Part shown: positions 24,275 through 33,150 of the stretch, one piece after another | Numbering within the stretch: position 1 is the first letter of the stretch | How the letters are laid out: the number at the start of each line of letters is the position of its first letter | Assembly: GCF_024199905.1 (NCBI RefSeq) | Contig: NZ_JANAFB010000001.1 | Coordinates: forward strand, 124,001-188,000 | Direction: 5' to 3' | Origin: Rothia santali | GTDB taxonomy: Bacteria; Actinomycetota; Actinomycetes; Actinomycetales; Micrococcaceae | Length of the DNA stretch: 64,000 bases | Program-made: the position numbers and the translations under genes | The notes under the pieces: model-generated | What the model was told of the DNA's origin: nothing | The model's input: only the letters and a program-made list of their open reading frames with translations | Database searches by the model: none

Positions 24275-25132
24275 ATGGGACGCATCACGCACAGCCGCCC
24301 GATCACCAGGATCCGCCTCGGGCAGAGCGTCAGCCGCCGCCCCGACGCCCTCGCGGTGGAGGAGCCCCTCGAGATCCGGGTCTCCGGCACGCCGCTGGCC
24401 GTGACCATGCGCACCCCGGGGCACGACGTGGAGCTGGCGATCGGGTTCCTCCTCTCCGAGGGCCTGATCCGCCACGGCGACGACGTCGTCTCCGCGATCC
24501 ACTGCGGTGGCCCCGGCACCGGCGGCGAGCAGAACACCTACAACGTGCTCGACGTCGCCACCGCCCCGCACGTCCCGGCGCCGTCCCCGTCCGCGGAGCG
24601 CAACTTCTACACCACGAGCTCCTGCGGCGTGTGCGGCAAGGCCAGCATCGACGCCGTGCGCACCGTCTCCCACTTCGGCGTGGCCGACCCCGAGCTGCGC
24701 ATCCCGCCCGAGCTCATCGCCTCCCTCCCGGAGACGCTGCGGGAGCATCAGGCCGTGTTCGAGAAGACGGGCGGCCTGCACGCCGCGGGCCTCTTCGACG
24801 CCGCCACGGGCGAGCTGCTGGTCCTGCGCGAGGACGTGGGCCGGCACAACGCCGTGGACAAGGTCCTCGGCTGGGCCGCCGCGCACGGCAGGCTGCCGCT
24901 GCGCGGCACCGTCCTGCAGGTCTCGGGGCGCGCCAGCTTCGAGCTGGTGCAGAAGGCCGTCATGGCCGGCGTCCCCGTGCTCTCGGCCGTCTCCGCGCCG
25001 TCCTCGCTGGCCGTGGAGCTCGCGCAGGAGACGGGGCTGACGCTGCTCGGCTTCGTCCGCGGCATCACCCTCAACGTCTACGCCCACCCGCAGCGCGTGC
25101 TGCCCCCGCGGCTGGAGGACGCCGCCGGCTGA
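24275..25132 (+). CDS. fdhD: Formate dehydrogenase accessory sulfurtransferase FdhD
   Basis: A 285-residue protein that transfers sulfur to the molybdenum centre of formate dehydrogenases. Key elements are EEPLEIRVSGTPLAVTMRTPG, the FLLSEGLI segment, the TTSSCGVCGKAS loop with the two functional cysteines, and LREDVGRHNAVDKVLG. TAGTGT at 24261-24266, eight bases before the ATG, indicates a leaderless transcript divergent from moeB. Its presence implies that the oxidoreductase downstream is a formate-dehydrogenase-like enzyme needing a sulfido ligand. Confidence 0.95.
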   Translation: MGRITHSRPITRIRLGQSVSRRPDALAVEEPLEIRVSGTPLAVTMRTPGHDVELAIGFLLSEGLIRHGDDVVSAIHCGGPGTGGEQNTYNVLDVATAPHVPAPSPSAERNFYTTSSCGVCGKASIDAVRTVSHFGVADPELRIPPELIASLPETLREHQAVFEKTGGLHAAGLFDAATGELLVLREDVGRHNAVDKVLGWAAAHGRLPLRGTVLQVSGRASFELVQKAVMAGVPVLSAVSAPSSLAVELAQETGLTLLGFVRGITLNVYAHPQRVLPPRLEDAAG

Positions 25133-25135
25133 GGC

Positions 25136-25240
25136 CGCCGCCCGCCCCAGAGGCCGCCCGCCGCGGCCGGGACCCACCGGGACCGGTGTCGGCGGAAGAC
25201 CGGCGTCGAGACGGGACCGGCGCCGACACGGCACCGGGGG
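25136..25240. repeat. Degenerate GC-rich repeats after fdhD
   Basis: The 187-base fdhD-oxidoreductase spacer holds two copies of a GAGGCCGCC-CGCC unit right after the fdhD stop and then three to four units of a roughly 17-base ACCGGCGTCGRSACGG motif between 25186 and 25240. No open frame or clear hairpin terminator was found. Confidence 0.5.
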
Positions 25241-25319
25241 CGGGATTGCGCCGGTGGGGCCCGGGTGCTTTCCTTGAGGTAGGAAACCCCTGGTCCTCGC
25301 CTCTGAAACGGAGTTCACC

Positions 25320-27677
25320 GTGGAACCCACCCAAACGGACCCGAACTCGGAGTCCTTCACCGCCGTCGGGCTGCTCAGCAAGATGCCGCGCCAGGGAGGC
25401 TACGGACCCGCCGCCACCGGGCCCATCACCTCCGACCCCTACCACCACCCGGCCGCCGGCTGGGGCGCCACCCTGAGCGTGGGACGCATCATCGCCACCC
25501 AGCGCGCGCCCCTGGCCGGCACCAAGGCCATGTTCACCATGAACCAGTCGCCCCGCGGCTTCGACTGCCCCGGCTGCGCGTGGCCCGACGACCAGAAGGG
25601 CCTCAAGCTCGACATCTGCGAGAACGGCATCAAGCACGTCACGTGGGAGATGACCCGCAAGCGCACGACGCCGGAGTTCATGGCCGCGCACACCGTCACC
25701 GAACTGTCCACCTGGACCGACTTCGACCTCGAGAACGAGGGCCGCCTGACCCACCCCATGGTCTACAACCCGCGGACCGACCACTACGACCCCATCTCCT
25801 GGGAGTCCGCGTTCGCGATGATCGGCGAGGAGCTCCGGGCCCTCGAGAGCCCCGACCAGGCCTCCTTCTACACCTCCGGGCGGCTCAGCAACGAGGGCAC
25901 GTTCCTCTACCAGCTCTTCGCCCGGGAGTACGGCACCAACAACCTGCCCGACTGCTCCAACATGTGCCACGAGGCCTCGGGTCGCGCGCTGACCGCCTCC
26001 ATCGGCACCGGCAAGGGCACCGTGGACATGCACGACTGGGAGAACGCCGACGCCCTCTTCCTCCTGGGGGTCAACGCGGCGTCGAACGCGCCCCGCATGC
26101 TGACCGCGCTCGCCGAGGCCCACGACCGCGGCGCGCAGGTGGTCCACATCAACCCGCTGCGGGAGGCCGCCTCGACGCGGACCATCGTCCCCCACGACCT
26201 CAAGGACATGGCGCGCTTCAAGACGCACCAGACCTCGACCATGAACCTGCAGGTGCGCCCCTCCGGGGACTTCGCCCTGATGCGCGGCATCGCCAAGGTC
26301 GTCTTCGAGGCGGCGGCCGCGGACCCGTCCGTCCTGGCCACGCAGTTCCTGGAGGAGAAGACGCAGGGGCTCGAGGAGTACCGCGCCGTCGTCGAGGCGA
26401 CGCCCTGGGAGCAGCTGGTGCGCCAGTCGGGCCTGAGCGAGGCGGAGATCCGCGCCGCCGCGAAGGTGTACCTCGAGTCCGAGCGCACCATCATCGCCTG
26501 GTGCCTGGGCATCTCCCAGCAGCGCCAGGCCGTGGACACGATCCGGGAGATCGCCAACGTGCTGCTGCTGCGCGGGAACATCGCCCGGGAGGGCGCGGGC
26601 CCGTCCCCGGTGCGCGGCCACTCCAACGTGCAGGGCAACCGCACCTGCGGCGTCAACCACCACCCCGCGCCCGCCCTGCTGGACGCGCTGGACCGCGAGT
26701 GCGGGATCGTCTCCCCGCGCGAGCACGGCCTGGACACGGTGCAGACCATCAAAGCCATGAACCGCGGGGACGTGAAGGTCTTCGTCGGCATGGGCGGGAA
26801 CTTCGTGCTGGCCGCCCCGGACACCGAGCACACCGCCGCGGGGCTGGCCCGGTGCGAGCTCACCGTCCAGGTGAGCACCAAGCTCAACCGGTCCCACCTC
26901 GTGCACGGCAAGAAGGCCCTGATCCTGCCGTGCCTGGGCCGCACGGAGAAGGACCTGCAGGAGTCGGGTCCGCAGGGGGTCACCGTCGAGGACGCGTTCT
27001 CCATGGTCCACGTCTCCCACGGGACCCGCCGCCCGGCCTCCCCGCACCTGCTCTCGGAGCCCGCCATCATCGGCGGCATCGCCCGGGCGACGCTGCCGGA
27101 CTCGGCCACCCCGTGGGAGCGGTACGTGGGCGACTACGCGAGCATCCGCGACGTCATGGCCCGCGTGCTGCCCGGCTTCGAGGGATTCAACGAGCTGATC
27201 CAGAACCGCGGCGGATTCCGCATTCCGCAGCCGGCGCGCGAGGGGGAGTTCGTCACCGCCTCGGGGTTCGCGGAGTTCTCCGCGGCCGAGCTGCCCGAGG
27301 CGATCCCGGAGGGCGCGGAGACGCTGGTGCTGCAGACGATGCGCTCCCACGACCAGTGGAACACCACCATCTACAGCAACAACGACCGCTACCGGGGCGT
27401 GAAGAACGGCCGCGAGGTCGTCCTCATGAACGAGGAGGACATGCGCGAGCGCGGCATCGCCGAGGGGACCGCGGTGGACATCGTCTCCACCTCCCTGGAC
27501 GGCAGCACCCGCGAGCTGCGCTCCTACACGGCCCTGCGCTACGACACGCCCCGGGGCAGCGCGGCGGGCTACATGCCGGAGATGAACGCCCTGATCGGCA
27601 TCGAGGACTACTCGCGGCAGTCCGACCAGCCGATCATGAAGAGCGTGCACGTGGTGATCGCCCCCGCGGCCGGCTGA
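25320..27677 (+). CDS. YdeP/FdhF-family molybdopterin oxidoreductase
   Basis: A 785-residue molybdopterin (bis-MGD) oxidoreductase, alpha-subunit type. An N-terminal CPGCAWPD motif is followed by domains binding the pterin (VNPLREAAS-like, GHSNVQGNRTCGV) and a C-terminal molydopterin-dinucleotide-binding domain from about residue 650. The residue equivalent to the active-site Sec/Cys is Cys in DCSNMCHEASG. No Tat signal is visible, so it should be cytoplasmic. FdhD and the cofactor operon lie next door. Homologues are annotated as formate dehydrogenase-like; the substrate is not established. GTG 25320 follows an ACGGAG ribosome site. Confidence 0.9.
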   Translation: MEPTQTDPNSESFTAVGLLSKMPRQGGYGPAATGPITSDPYHHPAAGWGATLSVGRIIATQRAPLAGTKAMFTMNQSPRGFDCPGCAWPDDQKGLKLDICENGIKHVTWEMTRKRTTPEFMAAHTVTELSTWTDFDLENEGRLTHPMVYNPRTDHYDPISWESAFAMIGEELRALESPDQASFYTSGRLSNEGTFLYQLFAREYGTNNLPDCSNMCHEASGRALTASIGTGKGTVDMHDWENADALFLLGVNAASNAPRMLTALAEAHDRGAQVVHINPLREAASTRTIVPHDLKDMARFKTHQTSTMNLQVRPSGDFALMRGIAKVVFEAAAADPSVLATQFLEEKTQGLEEYRAVVEATPWEQLVRQSGLSEAEIRAAAKVYLESERTIIAWCLGISQQRQAVDTIREIANVLLLRGNIAREGAGPSPVRGHSNVQGNRTCGVNHHPAPALLDALDRECGIVSPREHGLDTVQTIKAMNRGDVKVFVGMGGNFVLAAPDTEHTAAGLARCELTVQVSTKLNRSHLVHGKKALILPCLGRTEKDLQESGPQGVTVEDAFSMVHVSHGTRRPASPHLLSEPAIIGGIARATLPDSATPWERYVGDYASIRDVMARVLPGFEGFNELIQNRGGFRIPQPAREGEFVTASGFAEFSAAELPEAIPEGAETLVLQTMRSHDQWNTTIYSNNDRYRGVKNGREVVLMNEEDMRERGIAEGTAVDIVSTSLDGSTRELRSYTALRYDTPRGSAAGYMPEMNALIGIEDYSRQSDQPIMKSVHVVIAPAAG

Positions 27678-27687
27678 CGGGCCCGCG

Positions 27688-27712
27688 CCCGGCGGGGGAC
27701 CGCCCCGCCGGG
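27688..27712 (+). terminator. GC hairpin after the oxidoreductase gene
   Basis: CCCGGCGGGG (27688-27697), a five-base loop and CCCCGCCGGG (27703-27712) form a perfect ten-base-pair hairpin 11 bases after the stop. There is no T-run, as is common for actinobacterial terminators. Confidence 0.55.
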
Positions 27713-27749
27713 TGCGACGCCGGGCCCTTCCAGTCGATAGGATGGACCC

Positions 27750-30686
27750 ATGCCAGGATTCGCCGATCAGTACCTCGCGGCCAAGGCCCGTCAAGAGCAC
27801 CTCAAGACGCCCCTCGGCCGCTTCGAGTCCTCGCTGGACTTCCGGCTGGACGACTTCCAGCAGGAGGCGTGCCAGGCCCTCCAGGACGGCCACGGCGTGC
27901 TCGTGGCCGCGCCCACCGGGGCGGGCAAGACCGTGGTGGGGGAGTTCGCGGTCTTCCTGGCCCGCACCCAGGGCACCAAGGCCTTCTACACGACGCCGAT
28001 CAAGGCGCTCAGCAACCAGAAGTACCGCGACCTCGCCGCCCTCCACGGCGCCGAGAACGTGGGCCTGCTGACCGGGGACATCTCGATCAACCCCGAGGCG
28101 CCGATCACCGTCATGACCACCGAGGTCCTGCGCAACATGCTCTACGCGCAGTCGGACACCCTGGACCGCCTGGGCTACGTGGTGATGGACGAGGTGCACT
28201 ACCTCGCCGACCGCTTCCGCGGCGCGGTCTGGGAGGAGGTCATCATCCACCTCCCCGACTCGGTGAGCATCGTCTCGCTCTCGGCGACCATCTCCAACGC
28301 CGAGGAGTTCGGCCAGTGGCTCGACACCGTGCGCGGCTCCACCCGCGTCGTGGTCTCGGAGCACCGGCCCGTGCCGCTGTGGCAGCACGTCCTGGTGGGC
28401 TCGCACCTCTACGACCTGTTCTCGGACGACACGACGATCAGCCGCGCGGCCGACATCGTGCGCCGCGAGGGCGCCGACAGCCTCGCGGTGAACCCGGACC
28501 TGCTGAGGGCGACCTCCCGCCGCGGTTACGGCCGCGGCAAGCGCGGCCCGCGGGGGAGCCACCGCCCGGGCCCCTCCCGGATCCGCCGCGCGCCGCGCCC
28601 GGTGGTCCTGCGGGAGATGGACGGCGCCGGGCTGCTGCCGGCCATCTACTTCATCTTCTCGCGCGCCGCGTGCGACGACGCCGTGAGCCAGTGCATCGAC
28701 TACGACCTGCGGCTGACCGACCAGCGGCAGGCGCAGCTCATCCGGGCCTACATCGCGGAGGCGACGGCCGGCGTCGAGCTCAAGGACCTGCGGGTGCTGG
28801 GCTTCGACGAGTGGCGCGAGGGCCTGACCCGCGGCATCGCCTCGCACCACGCGGGCATGCTGCCGCTGTTCAAGGAGATCGTGGAGCACCTGTTCTCCGA
28901 GGGGCTGGTGAAGGTCGTCTTCGCGACCGAGACGCTCTCGCTGGGCATCAACATGCCCGCCCGCTCCGTGGTGCTGGAGAAGCTCGCCAAGTTCAACGGT
29001 GAGCAGCACGTGGACATCTCGCCGGGCGAGTACACGCAGCTGACCGGGCGGGCCGGGCGGCGGGGGATCGACGTCGAGGGCCACGCCGTCGTGCTGTGGA
29101 ACGAGGGGATGGACGCGAAGTCCATCGCGGGCCTCGCCTCGCGGCGCACCTACCCGCTCTACTCGAGCTTCAAGCCCACCTACAACATGTCGGTGAACCT
29201 GCTGAGCCAGTTCGGGGCCGAGCGGACCCGGAGCATCCTCGAGTCGTCCTTCGCCCAGTTCCAGGCCGACCGCTCCGTGGTGAGCCTGGCCGGTAAGATC
29301 CGCCGCCAGGAGAAGGCCCTGGCCGGGTACGAGCGGTCGATGACCTGTCACCTCGGCGACTACGTCGAGTACGCGGAGCTGAAGTACGCGCTGAACCAGC
29401 TCGAGAAGAAGACCTCGCGGGACCGGAAGCTCGCCAACCGCTCGGCGGCCGAGGAGTCGCTGCAGCTGCTCCTGCCCGGGGACGTCGTGGACGTGCCGTG
29501 GGGGAAGAGCCCCGGGCCGGCCGTGGTCGTCGCCAAGCCGGAGCTCGGCGTGAGCGTGCGGGTCAGCGTCGTGACCATGTCCGCGCACCTGCGCCACGTG
29601 ACCGCGCGCGACTTCTCCGGGGAGGTGGAGCCGGTCTCCCGCGCGCGGGTGCCCAAGCACTTCACCGGGCGCACGCCGCAGGAGCGGCGGGACATGTCCT
29701 CGCGGGTCCGGGACGCGCTGGCCGAGCAGCGCCCGCCCCGGGAGGTCTCGACGCCGCGGCAGCGCACCTTCGGGACGGTCGACCGGGACCGGGACGAGAT
29801 CCAGCGCCTGCGCGGGCTGGTCGAGTCCCACCCGTGCCACGGGTGCTCCGAGCGCGAGGACCACGCGCGGTGGTTCCACCGCTGGACCAAGCTGCGCCGC
29901 GAGACCGACGCGCTCCGGCGCCAGGTGGACTCCCGGACCAACACGATCGCCCAGCGCTTCGAGCAGATCCTGCGGCTGCTGGAGGAGTACGGCTACATCC
30001 GGCGCACGACCGCCGGCGCGCCCGAGCTCGCCCCGATCGGCGAGCCGCTGCGCAAGCTCTACGGGGAACGGGACCTGCTGATCGCCCAGGCGCTGAACGC
30101 CGGCTACTTCCAGGGCCTCGACTCCGCGGCGCTGTGCGCGGCCATGACGCCGCTGATCTACACGGGCAAGCGCGACGAGACCCCCTTCCTGCGCACCTAC
30201 CCGGCCGACCTCGGGGGGCGCGTGGGCGAGCTGCACGGCCTCTGGAGCGACCTCACCTCCGCGGAGCGGCGCCACCGCCTGCCGGAGACGCCGGTGCCCG
30301 ACGTCGGGCTCATGTGGCCGCTGTACCGGTGGGCCCGGGGGGACAGCCTGGCCCGCAGCCTCGAGGGGTCAGGCCTCGTGGCCGGCGACTTCGTCCGGGC
30401 CACGAAGCAGGCCATCGACGCCCTGGACCAGCTGGGGCACGCGACCGGTGATCCGCACCTGCGGGCCGGGGCGGAGGCCGCGATCCGGCTGATCAAGCGC
30501 GGGGTGGTCGTGCACGAGCTGGACTCGGCCGACCCGGCGGCCTACGCGGACGAGTCCGGCGCCGCCGACGCGTGGGGCGGCGGGCCGTGGGCGCGCGACG
30601 GCGCGCCCCCCGCCGCGGAAGAGACCGACGACGACGATCGACCGGCCGGCGAGGACCCGGTGGAGGAGGACGAGGACGCACGATGA
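27750..30686 (+). CDS. helY: Ski2/Mtr4-like DEAD/DEAH-box helicase HelY
   Basis: A 978-residue superfamily 2 helicase. Motif I is APTGAGKT (about residue 54), motif II DEVH, motif III SATISNAEEF, and motif VI QLTGRAGRRGID. A Ski2-like arch/C-terminal winged-helix region extends from residue 500. HelY homologues are thought to work on RNA or structured nucleic acids. TAGGAT at 27738-27743 followed by six bases and ATG indicates leaderless expression. The gene normally follows tatC in related genomes, but about 10 kb of molybdenum cofactor genes separate them here. The stop overlaps the next start (ATGA). Confidence 0.93.
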   Translation: MPGFADQYLAAKARQEHLKTPLGRFESSLDFRLDDFQQEACQALQDGHGVLVAAPTGAGKTVVGEFAVFLARTQGTKAFYTTPIKALSNQKYRDLAALHGAENVGLLTGDISINPEAPITVMTTEVLRNMLYAQSDTLDRLGYVVMDEVHYLADRFRGAVWEEVIIHLPDSVSIVSLSATISNAEEFGQWLDTVRGSTRVVVSEHRPVPLWQHVLVGSHLYDLFSDDTTISRAADIVRREGADSLAVNPDLLRATSRRGYGRGKRGPRGSHRPGPSRIRRAPRPVVLREMDGAGLLPAIYFIFSRAACDDAVSQCIDYDLRLTDQRQAQLIRAYIAEATAGVELKDLRVLGFDEWREGLTRGIASHHAGMLPLFKEIVEHLFSEGLVKVVFATETLSLGINMPARSVVLEKLAKFNGEQHVDISPGEYTQLTGRAGRRGIDVEGHAVVLWNEGMDAKSIAGLASRRTYPLYSSFKPTYNMSVNLLSQFGAERTRSILESSFAQFQADRSVVSLAGKIRRQEKALAGYERSMTCHLGDYVEYAELKYALNQLEKKTSRDRKLANRSAAEESLQLLLPGDVVDVPWGKSPGPAVVVAKPELGVSVRVSVVTMSAHLRHVTARDFSGEVEPVSRARVPKHFTGRTPQERRDMSSRVRDALAEQRPPREVSTPRQRTFGTVDRDRDEIQRLRGLVESHPCHGCSEREDHARWFHRWTKLRRETDALRRQVDSRTNTIAQRFEQILRLLEEYGYIRRTTAGAPELAPIGEPLRKLYGERDLLIAQALNAGYFQGLDSAALCAAMTPLIYTGKRDETPFLRTYPADLGGRVGELHGLWSDLTSAERRHRLPETPVPDVGLMWPLYRWARGDSLARSLEGSGLVAGDFVRATKQAIDALDQLGHATGDPHLRAGAEAAIRLIKRGVVVHELDSADPAAYADESGAADAWGGGPWARDGAPPAAEETDDDDRPAGEDPVEEDEDAR

Positions 30687-31597
30687 GCCAGCACAGCGCG
30701 GGGGAGCCCGCACCGCGGACGGTGATGTACCGCAACGGATCGGTCTACAGCCCGGTGGACCCGTTCGCCACCGCGGTCCTCGTCCAGGGCGGGCGGATCG
30801 CGTGGGTGGGCCAGGAGGCCGGGGCCGACTCGCTGACGGACCACCGCGTGGAGACCGTCGACCTGGACGGCCTGCTGGTCGCGCCCGGGTTCGCGGGGGT
30901 CCTCGCCGCGGCGCCCGGGCCCGCGGAGCGCCGCCGGCTCGTGGAGGCGGGCTACACCGGCGTCGTCCTGCGCGGCGGCGTCCACCCCGGGGACGGGAGC
31001 ACCGGCGGCGCGAACACCGGTGCCACCCGCCCCGATGCCGCTCACTCCGGCGACGCGTACCTGGGGCTCGCGGAGGGGGAACAGGCCGTGCCGGCCCCGG
31101 GCTCCCTCGCCTGGGCGGACGATCTGCCCGCGCGGGCCGACCCCCGGACGCCGCTGATGGTCGAGGCGACGGGGGAGGGCGGCGCCTGGATCGACGTCGT
31201 GCGCGAGGCGCTGCGGGACGGCGTGCCGGTGGGCCTGGCCCGCGCCGTGGACCCCGAGGCCCCGCAGAACCCGTGGCTGGTGGCGCAGGAGGCGCTGCGG
31301 CTGGACTCGGAGGAGACCGGGGTGCCGTCGCGCGCCGCCGTCACGGCCCAGACCAGGGGCGTCCTCCGCGCGTTCGCCGCGGGCGCCCCGTTCGCGGGTC
31401 AGATCGTGCCCGACGCCCCCGCCCGCTTCGTCGCCTGGCGCGCCGCCTCGCTCATGGTCCAGACCGCCGACTCGCGCATCGCCGCGTGGAGCACCGACCC
31501 GCGGGCGCGCACCCCGCTGCTGCCCGAGCTCGGCTCCGGCCCGGCGCCGCGCGCCGAGCTGGCCGTCCTGGGGGAGGCCGACCACCCGATCGGGTGA
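30683..31597 (+). CDS. Amidohydrolase-like protein without metal ligands
   Basis: A 304-residue protein coupled to helY by an ATGA overlap. Its N-terminus looks like the composite beta domain of amidohydrolases (GSVYSPVDPFATAVLVQGGRIAWVG) and then reaches LLVAPGFAGVLAA, where active enzymes have PGFVDxHxH. The two metal-binding His residues are missing, and the rest of the barrel is shortened. It keeps a late segment DSRIAAWSTDPRARTPLLP typical of the family C-terminus. It is probably non-catalytic; the role is unknown. Confidence 0.7.
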   Translation: MSQHSAGEPAPRTVMYRNGSVYSPVDPFATAVLVQGGRIAWVGQEAGADSLTDHRVETVDLDGLLVAPGFAGVLAAAPGPAERRRLVEAGYTGVVLRGGVHPGDGSTGGANTGATRPDAAHSGDAYLGLAEGEQAVPAPGSLAWADDLPARADPRTPLMVEATGEGGAWIDVVREALRDGVPVGLARAVDPEAPQNPWLVAQEALRLDSEETGVPSRAAVTAQTRGVLRAFAAGAPFAGQIVPDAPARFVAWRAASLMVQTADSRIAAWSTDPRARTPLLPELGSGPAPRAELAVLGEADHPIG

Positions 31598-31706
31598 TCC
31601 CGGCGCGCGCGGTCGGCCCCCGAAGGGTCGCGCCGCTATACTGATTCGCGACCCAACGAACGAGGCGCGCGGGCCGCGGGTCCGGCGCGCTCAGGAGACT
31701 TAAACT

Positions 31707-32456
31707 GTGGACTCTAGAACTCTGATTGTCATCCCCACGTACAACGAGCGTGAGGCGCTGCCCGTCGTCGTGCAGCGCCTGCGTGCGGCCCAGCCGGACG
31801 TGCACGTGCTCGTGGTGGACGACAACAGCCCCGACGGCACCGGCGAACTCGCCGACCGGATGGCCGCCGAGGACGCGAACATCCGCGTCCTGCACCGCGA
31901 GGGCAAGGGCGGGCTCGGCGGCGCCTACATCGCCGGCTTCAAGTGGGGGATCGCGCACGGCTACGAGGTCCTCGTGGAGATGGACGCCGACTGCTCCCAC
32001 CAGCCGGAGGAGCTCGGGCGCCTGCTGACGGCGGTCGAGGACGGCGCGGACCTCGCGATCGGCTCCCGCTACGTGCCCGGGGGCAAGACCGTGAACTGGC
32101 CGTGGCACCGGCAGTTCCTCTCCCGCGGCGGCAACACCTACACCCGGGCCGTGCTGGGCACCCGCATCCACGACATCACCGCCGGCTACCGAGCCTTCCG
32201 CCGCAGCGCGATCGAGCGCATCGACCTGGACAGCATCGAGTCGGTGGGCTACTGCTTCCAGGTGGACATGGGCTGGCGCGCGGAGCTCGCGGGCCTGAAG
32301 GTCGTGGAGGTCCCGATCACCTTCGTCGAGCGCGAGATCGGCGACTCGAAGATGGACCGATCCATCATCGTCGAGTCGATGAGCCGCATCACCCGCTGGG
32401 GCCTCACCGCCCGCGCCAAGACCCTTTCGCGGAAGCTGGCCGCGCTGGGACGCTGA
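31707..32456 (+). CDS. ppm1: Polyprenol-phosphate-mannose synthase (GT2 family)
   Basis: A 249-residue soluble GT2 glycosyltransferase of the Dpm1 type. Seen motifs are [27 protein letters not shown], the DXD-like [13 protein letters not shown] and the [15 protein letters not shown] segment. It transfers mannose from GDP-mannose to polyprenol phosphate for cell-envelope glycolipids and protein O-mannosylation. No Lnt-like fused domain is present. GTG 31707 follows an AGGAG element; a TATACT -10 lies at 31637-31642, giving a leader of about 60 bases. Confidence 0.9.
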   Translation: MDSRTLIVIPTYNEREALPVVVQRLRAAQPDVHVLVVDDNSPDGTGELADRMAAEDANIRVLHREGKGGLGGAYIAGFKWGIAHGYEVLVEMDADCSHQPEELGRLLTAVEDGADLAIGSRYVPGGKTVNWPWHRQFLSRGGNTYTRAVLGTRIHDITAGYRAFRRSAIERIDLDSIESVGYCFQVDMGWRAELAGLKVVEVPITFVEREIGDSKMDRSIIVESMSRITRWGLTARAKTLSRKLAALGR

Positions 32457-32572
32457 TGCGCCGGGACGTTGATGCGCGGGGGCGCTGTGGCACCTGGACG
32501 TCGGCGCCCTCCGTACGCGGCCCCGGGACGCTGACGTCCTCGGGGCATTGACACCCCCGAGCGTTGACGCCT
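32447..32572 (+). repeat. 16-bp tandem repeats spanning the ppm1 stop codon
   Basis: Units of 16 bases occur at 32447 (containing the ppm1 stop), 32463, 32525, 32541 and 32557; each includes a TGA within a GSGACGYTGAYGC-like core. The 46 bases between the second and third copies hold a more decayed unit. Confidence 0.6.
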
Positions 32573-32582
32573 CCGGACACGG

Positions 32583-32619
32583 AAGGGCCCGGACACCTGA
32601 GAGAGGTGTCCGGGCCCTT
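32583..32619. terminator. Bidirectional terminator between ppm1 and rbpA
   Basis: A perfect 16-base-pair stem (32583-32598 with 32604-32619, outer bases AAGGGCCC/GGGCCCTT) closes a five-base loop. With A and T at the two ends it can act for both convergent genes. Confidence 0.9.
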
Positions 32620-32663
32620 CGACGTTGTGCCTCCCGGTCCGCCGGGACCGGGTGCCGCGAGAC

Positions 32664-32999
32664 CTACAGCGCGTGCCGCTCCCGGTAGAACTCCAGGCGC
32701 TTCTGGAGGGTCTCCTCGAGCTCCTCCATGCTGCGGCGCTCCAGGAGCATGTCCCAGTGCGTGCGAATGGGCTTCTCGTTGCTCTCCTGCGGCCCGGAGC
32801 CGTCGACCAGGAGGGCCTCCTTGCCGGACTTCGCGGTCCACGACGCCGGAATCTCGGCCTCGGCGGCGAAGGTCACGAAGACCCGCTCGCCGTCGGAGGT
32901 GCGGTACTCGACCCGCTGGCGGGCGGCGGGCTCGACGCCGGCCTCGGTCTCCATGGACTGCGAACCCAGGCGCATGCCGCGCAGGCTGCGATCACTCAT
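32664..32999 (-). CDS. rbpA: RNA polymerase-binding protein RbpA
   Basis: A 111-residue actinobacterial transcription factor that binds sigma and stabilises the open complex. The N-terminal tail SDRSLRGMRLGSQSMETE, the RbpA core around residues 28-70 and the C-terminal sigma-interaction helix RTHWDMLLERRSMEELEETL are all present. The core has lost the zinc-binding cysteines seen in some family members. ATG 32999 is required because the upstream ATG at 33014 meets a TAG after three codons. Transcription appears to start from a sigma-R-type promoter. Confidence 0.95.
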   Translation of the reverse strand: MSDRSLRGMRLGSQSMETEAGVEPAARQRVEYRTSDGERVFVTFAAEAEIPASWTAKSGKEALLVDGSGPQESNEKPIRTHWDMLLERRSMEELEETLQKRLEFYRERHAL

Positions 33000-33044
33000 C
33001 TATGCTGTCATCCCTTCCAATGGACGCGGTCTATCTGCGGATTC

Positions 33045-33071
33045 AACGCCCGCTCGCGCCCGGTTATTCCC
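33045..33071 (-). promoter_or_regulatory. Sigma-R-type promoter of rbpA
   Basis: On the minus strand GGGAAT (33066-33071), an 18-base spacer and GTT (33045-33047) match the GGGAAT-N18-GTT consensus of the thiol-oxidative-stress sigma factor SigR/SigH exactly. The 5' end would be about 40 bases before the rbpA start. SigR control of rbpA is established in Streptomyces coelicolor. Confidence 0.8.
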
Positions 33072-33150
33072 GATTCTCCCACACCCCCGCCCGCGGCCGG
33101 GGCCCGGGCGGGGGAGCGGAAGGCGGGTCGATCAGCGGGAGGCGGGTCGA

